From Synechococcales cyanobacterium PMM_0002 (GTDB lineage Bacteria; Cyanobacteriota; Cyanobacteriia; Elainellales; Elainellaceae), in contig CASBQX010000136.1 of the NCBI GenBank assembly GCA_949127925.1, forward strand, positions 1 through 6,654: a stretch of DNA of 6,654 nt, read 5' to 3'. Of the stretch, positions 1-6,286 are shown in pieces. Every line of letters starts with the position of its first letter. The first letter of the stretch is position 1. The notes under the pieces were generated by a model that did not search any database, was not told the origin of the DNA, and saw only the letters and a program-made list of their open reading frames with translations. The translations under genes and the position numbers were made by a program.

Positions 1-8
1 GCGATCGC
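1..8. repeat. HIP1 palindrome (GCGATCGC), one of eight in the window
   Basis: GCGATCGC is the highly iterated palindrome characteristic of many cyanobacterial genomes. Besides this copy I read exact copies at 457-464, 2142-2149, 2556-2563, 3452-3459, 4240-4247, 5583-5590 and 6606-6613. By chance about 0.1 copy would be expected in a sequence this long. All but the first lie inside coding sequence. This is the best taxonomic marker in the window that does not depend on protein similarity. Confidence 0.9.
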
Positions 9-72
9 TTAAAGCAATGTCGCCGCGAGCCATTTGTGAGCATTGTAAACAGTTGAGATTTGAGTCAAGTAG

Positions 73-1146
73 ATGACAATGAATACTACTTCGGTCGCGA
101 GCTATCGGTTCCCCCAACGGCTATATCCGCTTAACCTGTTGGCTCAGCTCAAAAGCCGTAAAGCCACCGGCTGTTTAAGGGTTGTAGACGATTCTACAAC
201 TTGGTCAATTTACTTAGAGGATGGCGATCTGGTCTATGCTTCTAACTCGATTGATCCGTTTGCACGGCTAGATCGCCATTTAAATCAAATTAGCCGTCAG
301 CTGCCTAGTTTAGTTAGCGCTGTAAGAGTGCAGCTGCGACTGCTATTTGAGAACAATCCCACCTATCAGTATGAATTTACATCTGATTATCAGGCTATTT
401 CCTGGTTGATTGAGCAACAGTATCTTGCCGCTGAGCAGACGCCTAATCTAATTGATGCGATCGCCAAGGAGGTGATTGAAGGGTTTTTGCTGATCAAGAA
501 TGGGAGCTACGAACTGCTTGAAAAAGAGCGGTTTGATCAATGGCATACATTCTGCCGGATTGACTTGCGTCATCTAGTAGAATCTTGTCAGCAGCGTTTA
601 CAGCAGCGGCAGCCCCAGGAACGCAGCAGTCCACCCCCAGCGACTACAAACTTTAACCCGACCCAGCCGGAGCGGAGGCGATCATTCCCGAATACGTTCA
701 CGCCTGCCGCTGAATCTACGCCCCCAGTTAAGCCCTTTAACGCATCATCTACCCCGCCTAGCTCGGTCAACCTCTCTAAGCAGAACTACACTGTTGTCTG
801 CATTGACGATAGCCAAACAGTTCTAAAATCAATCGACGCTTTTTTGGATGACTCTATTTTTTCGGTTGTCATGATCAGCGATCCGGTCAAAGCGCTGATG
901 CAAATCGTGCGAAGTAAACCTGATCTGATTTTGCTAGATGTGACGATGCCCAACTTAGACGGCTATGAGCTATGCTCTTTGCTGCGACGGCATCCTAGTT
1001 TCAAGGCTGTGCCCGTAGTTATGGTCACGGGTAATACAGGGTTCATCGATCGGGCAAAAGCAAAACTCGCAGGGGCATCAAGCTATCTGACTAAGCCATT
1101 TACCCAGTCAGATTTGTTGAAGACAGTCTTCAAGCATCTGAGTTAG
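73..1146 (+). CDS. pixG: PixG/PatA-type response regulator: PATAN (DUF4388) domain plus C-terminal receiver
   Basis: This is a 357-aa regulator with an unusual order, effector domain first and receiver last, as in the PatA/PixG family. Residues about 15-170 look like a PATAN/DUF4388 domain, with the short hallmark GDLVYA at 51-56. Residues about 172-236 form a Pro/Gln/Ser/Thr-rich linker that is probably disordered. Residues about 238-357 are a complete receiver: acidic pair D245/D246, phospho-acceptor D289 (LLLDVTMP), T319, and K341 in TKPF. All residues needed for phosphorylation are present. An in-frame TAG directly precedes the ATG at 73, so the gene cannot start further upstream; ATG at 79 is the only close alternative, and no strong Shine-Dalgarno separates them. 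In Synechocystis the homologue heads the pix/tax1 operon, and PATAN regulators there are known to act on the type IV pilus extension motor PilB. A target of PilB for this copy is inference. The name rests on domain order plus neighbours; a ptx-locus paralogue is the alternative. Confidence 0.88.
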   Translation: MTMNTTSVASYRFPQRLYPLNLLAQLKSRKATGCLRVVDDSTTWSIYLEDGDLVYASNSIDPFARLDRHLNQISRQLPSLVSAVRVQLRLLFENNPTYQYEFTSDYQAISWLIEQQYLAAEQTPNLIDAIAKEVIEGFLLIKNGSYELLEKERFDQWHTFCRIDLRHLVESCQQRLQQRQPQERSSPPPATTNFNPTQPERRRSFPNTFTPAAESTPPVKPFNASSTPPSSVNLSKQNYTVVCIDDSQTVLKSIDAFLDDSIFSVVMISDPVKALMQIVRSKPDLILLDVTMPNLDGYELCSLLRRHPSFKAVPVVMVTGNTGFIDRAKAKLAGASSYLTKPFTQSDLLKTVFKHLS

Positions 1147-1198
1147 TGCTTGAAACTGGTTAAGCAAACCAAGTCATCATTGCCAACAGCTTGAAAAA

Positions 1199-1230
1199 AT
1201 AATTTAGCCGTAACTGTGCCGCTAAATTGT
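1199..1230 (+). other. Intergenic inverted repeat / possible RNA hairpin between pixG and pixH
   Basis: AATTTAGC at 1201-1208 is the exact reverse complement of GCTAAATT at 1221-1228, with a 12-nt spacer. The pairing extends outward by one G-U and one A-U pair, giving about a 10-bp, A/T-rich stem. No T tract follows, so it is not a standard intrinsic terminator. It could be an mRNA-stability or processing hairpin, or a dyad operator for a DNA-binding regulator. The structure is visible directly; any function is unknown. Confidence 0.4.
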
Positions 1231-1280
1231 GGAGCCATGCAGCCTGCCTTTCCATGATAGAGAATTTATAGTCTTAGTCT

Positions 1281-1286
1281 GAGGAA
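1281..1286 (+). promoter_or_regulatory. Ribosome binding site of pixH
   Basis: GAGGAA lies 8 nt upstream of the ATG at 1295. This supports 1295 as the start over the in-frame ATG at 1310, which would lie 23 nt from the site, although the receiver core itself begins only at that second Met (MTTILVVDD). Confidence 0.65.
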
Positions 1287-1294
1287 ACTAAACA

Positions 1295-1675
1295 ATGAGC
1301 ATCACGCTAATGACGACCATTTTGGTCGTAGATGATACCCCTTCTGAAATGAAGTTAATCAGCTACTACCTACAGGAGAGTGGTTATTCTGTGATCAGTG
1401 CCGTCAGCGCTAAAGAGGCATTGGCTAAGATAATTGAACAAAAGCCAGATGTGATTATTACGGATGTGGTGATGCCCGGTATGAGCGGGTTTGAACTCTG
1501 CCGCAGTCTTAAAAAACATCCGATAACCGGACAGGTGCCTATTATTATCTGCACGTCTAAGAATCAAGAAATTGATCGCCTGTGGGCTATGCGCCAGGGC
1601 GCTGACGCCTATATCACCAAGCCATTTACTCGCGAAGAACTGCTGAAGGTTGTCAAGTCAATTACAGTCGGGTAA
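1295..1675 (+). CDS. pixH: PixH/PilH-like single-domain CheY-type response regulator
   Basis: This 126-aa protein is a stand-alone receiver with no output domain. Visible active-site residues are the acidic pair D13/D14, phospho-acceptor D57 (ITDVVMP), T87 and K109 in ITKPF, so it should be phosphorylatable. The PilH flavour shows in VDDTPSEMKL near the N-terminus and the LWAMRQGADAY stretch before the conserved Lys. It would take phosphoryl groups from the PixL kinase, either driving a motor response or acting as a phosphate sink, as discussed for PilH in pilus chemosensory systems. Its cytoplasmic location is inferred from the absence of a signal peptide or membrane segment. pixI begins 4 nt after its stop, so the two are almost certainly co-transcribed and probably translationally coupled. 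The ATG at 1295 is chosen because of the GAGGAA site upstream. Confidence 0.9.
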   Translation: MSITLMTTILVVDDTPSEMKLISYYLQESGYSVISAVSAKEALAKIIEQKPDVIITDVVMPGMSGFELCRSLKKHPITGQVPIIICTSKNQEIDRLWAMRQGADAYITKPFTREELLKVVKSITVG

Positions 1676-1679
1676 CCCT

Positions 1680-2177
1680 ATGAATTCATCTGCATTAGCA
1701 CCACATTCTGGCCACAGCCAAAAGACGCTCGGGGAACCCTATCTGAAAGTTCAAGTTGGCTCTCAATCGTTTGCGGCTTTGGTCATGCACCACGTTCAAG
1801 AAGTGATGGTCTTACCCATTCGCCGACTGACCCCCATGCCGAATAAGCCAGCGTGTTTATTGGGATTAACGAACCGACGGAGCCGTGTATTGTGGGTAAT
1901 TGACTTGGCTCGGATGCTGGGCTTGGGTGCCCTTCAATCCAATGTCCAGCAGCACAGTGTGGTGGTCGTGCAGGTGGGCAATATCCCTCTGGGTTTGGCC
2001 ATACAGCAGGTTGAAGAAATTACCTGGATTCCATCTGATGCAGTTCAGTCTACACCTGGCCAAGTCTCTCAGGCACTCTTGCCTTATTTGCAAGGGTGTT
2101 GGGTGCAGCCTCAAGGGGTTGTGCTGATTTTAGATGCTCTAGCGATCGCCCACTCGCCAATGTTGCACGGTGAGTAG
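1680..2177 (+). CDS. pixI: PixI/CheW-like chemotaxis coupling protein
   Basis: This is a 165-aa single CheW domain. Features of the fold are YLKVQVGSQSFAALV at 21-35, the LPIRRLTPMP turn at about 45-54, and GLTNRRSRVLWVIDL at 62-76, which matches the central GLxNxRGxVLxVxDL signature of CheW. The RRSRVLW variant is, from memory, typical of cyanobacterial Pix couplers. Its job is to tie the PixJ receptor signalling tip to the PixL (CheA) kinase. The ATG at 1680 is preferred: it sits 4 nt beyond the pixH stop, and the domain begins about 20 residues later. A TTG at 1650 in the same frame would add 10 residues overlapping pixH in another frame and has little support. No strong Shine-Dalgarno is visible at 1680, so coupling to pixH translation is likely. 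A HIP1 copy lies near the 3' end of the gene. Confidence 0.88.
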   Translation: MNSSALAPHSGHSQKTLGEPYLKVQVGSQSFAALVMHHVQEVMVLPIRRLTPMPNKPACLLGLTNRRSRVLWVIDLARMLGLGALQSNVQQHSVVVVQVGNIPLGLAIQQVEEITWIPSDAVQSTPGQVSQALLPYLQGCWVQPQGVVLILDALAIAHSPMLHGE

Positions 2178-2183
2178 GCTGCT

Positions 2184-2198
2184 TCGGCCAGAGGCCGA
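2184..2198 (+). other. Small GC-rich hairpin just after pixI
   Basis: TCGGCC and GGCCGA pair perfectly around a 3-nt AGA loop, 7 nt past the pixI stop. No T tract follows, so termination would be inefficient at best. It may protect the 3' end of a processed pixGHI mRNA. The pairing is certain; the role is speculative. Confidence 0.35.
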
Positions 2199-2301
2199 CT
2201 GATTACCGATTTATTCACTGACGGCGTCTAGCCAATATATAGACAGACTATAGATCCCCCTCTATGGCGACTTGACGCTTCAATTCAGTTGATCTAACGC
2301 C

Positions 2302-2330
2302 TTGAGTTAACGACAGCTAACTGCTTTATT
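2302..2330 (+). promoter_or_regulatory. Possible weak promoter upstream of pixJ
   Basis: TTGAGT (4 of 6 to the -35 consensus) is separated by 17 nt from TTTATT (4 of 6 to the -10 consensus), about 36 nt before the pixJ start. The same stretch can be read as a weak 5-bp hairpin (2305-2309 with 2318-2322) followed by a T-rich run at 2325-2338, meaning attenuation rather than initiation. Neither reading is secure. The 189-nt gap is unusually wide compared with the 4-nt pixH-pixI junction, and that is the reason to look here. Confidence 0.2.
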
Positions 2331-2352
2331 TTTCTTTTCACCCTATTCCCTG

Positions 2353-2358
2353 AAAGGA
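2353..2358 (+). promoter_or_regulatory. Ribosome binding site of pixJ
   Basis: AAAGGA lies 8 nt before the ATG at 2367, a well-placed purine-rich site that fixes the pixJ start. It is clearer than the sites before pixG, pixI or pixL. Confidence 0.7.
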
Positions 2359-2366
2359 CTTGCTTT

Positions 2367-5300
2367 ATGGTGACTCGGATTGATGGTGCCAAAAATTTTG
2401 ACAATCACGACCGCTCAGACCCTACGGTATCTGCCAACCGCTACGCTGGTGAGATCACATTACCCGTTGAGACTCTCGCGGGGAGAGCAGCTGTAGATTC
2501 AGCTGGCCCCACAACTGATAAACCGCCGAGCGTTTTCTCTAAAACCACGCTGTCTGCGATCGCACTTGCTACCCTGCCTCTGCTTGCCACCGGCGGCATG
2601 ATCTATGCCAATGCCAGTCAATCACTCACTCAGCAGATTTCTGAGTCTTCCCAGCAAAGTACCCAAGGGATAGCGTCCGGTTTAGCTCAATTTATGGCCG
2701 AACGCCGCAACGACATTCAAGCCTTATCTAGCTTGCCGATGTTGACCAATTCGCCGTTGCCAGGAGGCACCAGCGTTGCTGCCCAGCAAACAATGCTCAA
2801 ACAGCTGCTGGCAACCTATCAGGTCTACGACAACATTGCTGTTTTCAATGTGAATGGCGGCCCTATTTTACAAACGGGACAAGGCTCACTACCCAACCAA
2901 AAAAATAATCAATCGTTTCAGCAAGCATTACAAGCTAAAGAACCCGTCGTTACCCAACCGATTCAGGGTTCTGATGGCACCGCTAAAATTTATTTGCTGG
3001 CTCCAGTGCGGCGGGCTAATTCTCAAACGGTGATTGGAGTTGTGCGAGCCAGTCTTCCTGTCAGTGTTCTAGAGTCGCGACTGCAAGCCTCTGGAAATCA
3101 AACCGATCAGTATCAAGTGTTTGATGCCACGGGTAAGTTTTTTATTGCTGAACCAGTCGAGTCCCTGGGTCAGTTGGCGCGCACCGACTTCCCTCAACTA
3201 GAGTGGTCTCGGGCAACGGGCAGCACAGCCGTGATTAAAGATCCGCTGAGCCAGCAACCCAGCTTGGTCAGCTATGCGCCGATATTGCCACGGGAAGGCT
3301 TGCCCGACTTGAAGTGGGGAGTTGTAGCCAAAACCGATACCAGTAATGCCTTTGCCTCGCAGCAAGCGCTGCTGCTGCAATTTTTAATTGGGGGTGGGCT
3401 AGCCGTGGTGCTGGCGGGTACGATAGCGGCATTGTTGGCCAACCGAGCAACGCGATCGCTGCTAAAGACCACCCAGATGCTGCAACAGGTTTCTGCGGGC
3501 AAACTAGACAGCCGCTTGGTGGTGCAAGGCAATGATGAATTTGCCTTGGTGGGCAATGCGATTAACCAACTTGTAGCGCAGATGCAGCTGCTGCAAACGG
3601 CGCAATCTGAGACTGTCAGCAATAATCAGTTGGTGGCAGAAACAACCTCAAACATTCGGCAAACCTTAGATTTTGACACCATTCTGCGCACGTCGGTTGA
3701 GGGAATGCGTCAAGTGCTGAATGTTGACCGCACCGTGATTTACCGCTTCAGTCCTGATTTTAAGAGTGGCGAAATTACGGCTGAGTCAGTGCGCGGTAAT
3801 TGGGCTAGAGCCTTAGGTCAAACCATTCATGATCCCCTGATGCCCGATTCGGTGGCTCGATACAAGAGGGGTCAAGTCACCATGGTAGAGAACCTGGAAA
3901 CGGCAGACCTCACTCGCTGTCACTGCGAAATTCTGGAGCGGCTAGAGGTTAAAGCCAACATCGTTGCTCCTATTTTGGTCAACGAAGAGCTAGTTGGGCT
4001 AATCTGTGCCCACCAATGTTCGGGACCTCGCCATTGGCAGCCCAATGAACTGGATCTGGTTCAGCAACTCTCGACTCAAATTGGCTACGCCCTCAGTCAA
4101 GCGGCCTCCTTGAAACTGCAAAGGGATACGGCGCTGCGCGAACGCCAGCAAGCGGCCATTGTTTCCCAGATGCGGCAAGCGCTCGATGAAGCAAGCATCC
4201 TGCAAGTGACGGTTCAACAAACCCGTGAAGCCCTAGCTAGCGATCGCGCCCTAGTTTACATGTTTGACCCCCAATGGTCAGGTAAAATTGTAGCCGAATC
4301 GGTTGACTATAAGTTTCCGCCGGCTTTGGGGATTGAAATTAACGATCCTTGCTTTGCCAAGGGCTACATTGACAAGTACAAAAGCGGGGCTGTGCAGGCT
4401 ACGGACAATATTCAACAGGCTGGTTTGACAGAGTGCCACTTGAATCAGCTCAAACCCTTGGGTGTGCAGGCTAATCTAGTCGCGCCGATTTTGGTCAATG
4501 ACCAGCTCAAAGGGCTGTTTGTGGCCCATCAGTGTACGGCTCCCCGGGTGTGGACCGCGTTGGACATTAACTTGATGCGCCAGGTTGCTAGCCAACTGGG
4601 GTTTGCTCTAGAGCAAGCAGCGCTGCTAGAGAAAGAGCGCCTGGGGATTCAACAGGCTTACCTAGGGCAGGAAATTATGCTCAGCATGCGAAAGTCGTTG
4701 AAACGAGAAGACATTTTTGAAACAACGGTTGAGAAACTGCGCTATGCTCTGCAAGCCGATCGGGTGGTGATTTATCAATTTAATCCAGATTGGACTGGCA
4801 CCATCGTTGCCGAATCTGTGGCTAGCGGCTGGCGCAAAATTCTCAACGAAGTGGTGGATGATCCGTTCCGTGAAGGATTGATGGAAGAGTACCGCAATGG
4901 CCGCGTCCGCTCTATGAATAATGTGGCTACTGAGAATATTACGGCGTGCCATCGTGATATCTTAGACGGGTTTGAAGTTCGGGCCAGCATCGTGGCTCCG
5001 CTGCTGCGCCAAGGGCGGCTTTTGGGCTTAATCTCGGTGCACCAATGTGCGGCAGCGCGGTACTGGCAATCCTCAGAAATTAACCTGGTCTCTCAACTGG
5101 CAATTCAGCTCACGTTCGCTCTAGAGCAAGCAGAATTGTTTGAAGGCAGAGAGCAAGCCCAACAGCAAGCGGAACTGATTTCTCAAGAGCAAAGCCGCCA
5201 GCGAGAAACGCTGCAAATGCAGTTAATTGATTTGCTGAGCGATGTGGAAGGGGTGGCCCACGGTGATTTGACGGTGCGTGCAGATGTGACGGCGGGCGAC

Positions 5301-6206
5301 ATTGGGACTGTTGCCGACTTCTTTAACTCGATTGTGGAAAGCCTGCGCGATATTGTGACCCAGGTGAAGCTGTCTGCTAAGCAGGTGAACCTATCGCTGG
5401 GTGAGAATGAAGGAGCCATGCGGCATTTAGCAGAGGAAGCGCTACAGCAAGCCGAAGAAACGACTCATACCCTGGCCTCGGTGGAGCAAATGACGCGCTC
5501 GATTCAAGCGGTGGCGGTTAGTGCTCAGCAGGCGGCTATGGTTGCCCGCCAGGCTTCTACGACTGCCCAAGTGGGTGAGGATGCGATCGCCCGCACAGTC
5601 CAAAATATTCTCAGCCTGCGGGAAACGGTGGGTGAAACGACGAAAAAGGTGAAGCGGCTGGGTGAATCGTCTCAGCAGATTTCTAAAGTGGTGTCGCTGA
5701 TTAACCAAATAGCCATGCAGACTAATCTCCTGGCGATTAACGCGGGCATTGAGGCGGCTCGAGCCGGTGAAGAAGGGCAAGGATTTGCTGTGGTAGCCGA
5801 GGAAGTGGGTGAACTGGCGGCACGGTCGGCAGCCGCCACGCAAGAAATTGAGAAAATTGTCGAAAACATTCAACGCGAAACTAGCCAAGTGGTAGAAGCG
5901 ATGGAACAAAGCACCGTACAAGTGGTGGAAGGAACGCATCTGGTAGACGATGCCAAGCAAAGCCTCCACCAAATTCTCAATGTATCCCACCAGATTGACG
6001 AATTAGTGCAGTCAATTTCAGATGCAACCGTCTCCCAGGTTGAAACGTCTGAGTCGGTTTCTCGACTGATGAAACAGATTGCTCAAGTGTCTGAGCGCAC
6101 CTCAGATTCCTCGCGTCAAGTGTCATCATCGCTGCGGAAAACCGTGGCTGTCGCTCAAGAGTTGCAGGAATCGGTGGAGACATTCAAAGTCGATTCTGAC
6201 GGCTAA
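2367..6206 (+). CDS. pixJ: PixJ-like phototaxis chemoreceptor: dCache, two HAMPs, three cyanobacteriochrome-type GAFs, MCP
   Basis: This 1279-aa membrane receptor reads in order: cytoplasmic leader of about 58 residues; TM1 about 59-80; periplasmic dCache-like sensor about 81-334; TM2 about 335-358; HAMP about 359-412 (GNDEF at 388-392); GAF1 about 430-582; GAF2 about 600-752; GAF3 about 770-922; a short Gln/Glu-rich coiled coil; a second HAMP-like segment about 950-1005; and a methyl-accepting signalling domain to the end. The signalling hairpin tip, about 1119-1147, has core NLLAINAGIEAARAGEEGQG. Each GAF has a Cys-His pair (C518/H519, C690/H691, C861/H862), the thioether attachment site of bilins in phytochromes and cyanobacteriochromes. 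Only GAF2 also has the DXCF motif (D660-P-C662-F), so it should be a dual-cysteine, violet/blue-green photoswitching unit like TePixJ and SyPixJ1. It should signal through PixI to PixL. The C-terminus ends in a short acidic tail without a recognisable CheR-tethering pentapeptide. The gene is intact, with no frameshift. Confidence 0.93.
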   Translation: MVTRIDGAKNFDNHDRSDPTVSANRYAGEITLPVETLAGRAAVDSAGPTTDKPPSVFSKTTLSAIALATLPLLATGGMIYANASQSLTQQISESSQQSTQGIASGLAQFMAERRNDIQALSSLPMLTNSPLPGGTSVAAQQTMLKQLLATYQVYDNIAVFNVNGGPILQTGQGSLPNQKNNQSFQQALQAKEPVVTQPIQGSDGTAKIYLLAPVRRANSQTVIGVVRASLPVSVLESRLQASGNQTDQYQVFDATGKFFIAEPVESLGQLARTDFPQLEWSRATGSTAVIKDPLSQQPSLVSYAPILPREGLPDLKWGVVAKTDTSNAFASQQALLLQFLIGGGLAVVLAGTIAALLANRATRSLLKTTQMLQQVSAGKLDSRLVVQGNDEFALVGNAINQLVAQMQLLQTAQSETVSNNQLVAETTSNIRQTLDFDTILRTSVEGMRQVLNVDRTVIYRFSPDFKSGEITAESVRGNWARALGQTIHDPLMPDSVARYKRGQVTMVENLETADLTRCHCEILERLEVKANIVAPILVNEELVGLICAHQCSGPRHWQPNELDLVQQLSTQIGYALSQAASLKLQRDTALRERQQAAIVSQMRQALDEASILQVTVQQTREALASDRALVYMFDPQWSGKIVAESVDYKFPPALGIEINDPCFAKGYIDKYKSGAVQATDNIQQAGLTECHLNQLKPLGVQANLVAPILVNDQLKGLFVAHQCTAPRVWTALDINLMRQVASQLGFALEQAALLEKERLGIQQAYLGQEIMLSMRKSLKREDIFETTVEKLRYALQADRVVIYQFNPDWTGTIVAESVASGWRKILNEVVDDPFREGLMEEYRNGRVRSMNNVATENITACHRDILDGFEVRASIVAPLLRQGRLLGLISVHQCAAARYWQSSEINLVSQLAIQLTFALEQAELFEGREQAQQQAELISQEQSRQRETLQMQLIDLLSDVEGVAHGDLTVRADVTAGDIGTVADFFNSIVESLRDIVTQVKLSAKQVNLSLGENEGAMRHLAEEALQQAEETTHTLASVEQMTRSIQAVAVSAQQAAMVARQASTTAQVGEDAIARTVQNILSLRETVGETTKKVKRLGESSQQISKVVSLINQIAMQTNLLAINAGIEAARAGEEGQGFAVVAEEVGELAARSAAATQEIEKIVENIQRETSQVVEAMEQSTVQVVEGTHLVDDAKQSLHQILNVSHQIDELVQSISDATVSQVETSESVSRLMKQIAQVSERTSDSSRQVSSSLRKTVAVAQELQESVETFKVDSDG
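3654..4112 (+). other. PixJ GAF1: single-Cys bilin-type GAF domain
   Basis: Residues about 430-582 of PixJ. They carry the family core (VIYRF, ITAESV, KANIVAPIL, GLICAHQC) and the attachment pair C518-H519 in LTRCHCEIL. The DXCF position reads HDPLM (489-492), so the second cysteine is replaced by Leu491, and the loop is one residue shorter than in GAF2. A further Cys (C520) follows the His directly. It may bind bilin through one cysteine only, or be a degenerate module kept for dimerisation. Confidence 0.7.
4164..4622 (+). other. PixJ GAF2: DXCF dual-cysteine cyanobacteriochrome domain
   Basis: Residues about 600-752 of PixJ. Both signature sites are present: DPCF at 660-663 and TECHL at 688-692, with flanking VQANLVAPIL and VAHQC. 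The cysteines C662 and C690 are 28 residues apart, the same separation as C494 and C522 in TePixJ as I recall it. In that class the canonical Cys holds phycocyanobilin or phycoviolobilin at ring A. The DXCF Cys adds reversibly at C10, giving a violet/blue dark state and a green photoproduct. This is the most likely light-sensing unit of the receptor. Confidence 0.87.
4674..5132 (+). other. PixJ GAF3: single-Cys bilin-type GAF domain
   Basis: Residues about 770-922 of PixJ. The attachment pair C861-H862 sits in ITACHRDIL, followed by VRASIVAPLL and SVHQC. The DXCF position reads DDPFRE (831-836), so the second cysteine is replaced by Phe834. The usual Asn in the RANxV motif is Ser874. As with GAF1, covalent bilin binding through the single Cys is possible but unproven from sequence. 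Confidence 0.7.
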
Positions 6207-6286
6207 TCTCTTTGCTTCAGGGCTGAGACTGCAATTCACCATCAAGGTGCGAGCGACTTACACTATTCATCACTGGCAATAAACCC

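Noticed and set aside
1650..1679. TTG start giving a 10-residue longer PixI
   Set aside because: The extension overlaps the pixH 3' end, and the ATG at 1680, 4 nt past the pixH stop, already includes the whole CheW domain.
2272..2300. TTGACG with 17-nt spacing to TAACGC as a pixJ promoter
   Set aside because: The -35 match is good, but the -10 matches the consensus at only two of six positions.
3272..3622. 116-aa minus-strand open frame over the TM2/HAMP region of pixJ
   Set aside because: It overlaps clear membrane-helix and HAMP coding sequence and has no independent start signal or family resemblance.
5442..5990. 182-aa open frame on the minus strand inside pixJ
   Set aside because: It lies antisense to the conserved MCP signalling domain and shows no recognisable domain, so it is a by-product of the codon pattern of pixJ.
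6237..6249. CACC/GGTG dyad in the pixJ-pixL gap as a terminator
   Set aside because: The stem is only 4 bp and no T tract follows. Termination here would also separate the receptor from its kinase.
6079..6282. 67-aa plus-strand frame overlapping the pixJ end and the pixJ-pixL gap
   Set aside because: Most of it is out of frame within pixJ, the composition is unlike a protein domain, and no ribosome binding site precedes it.
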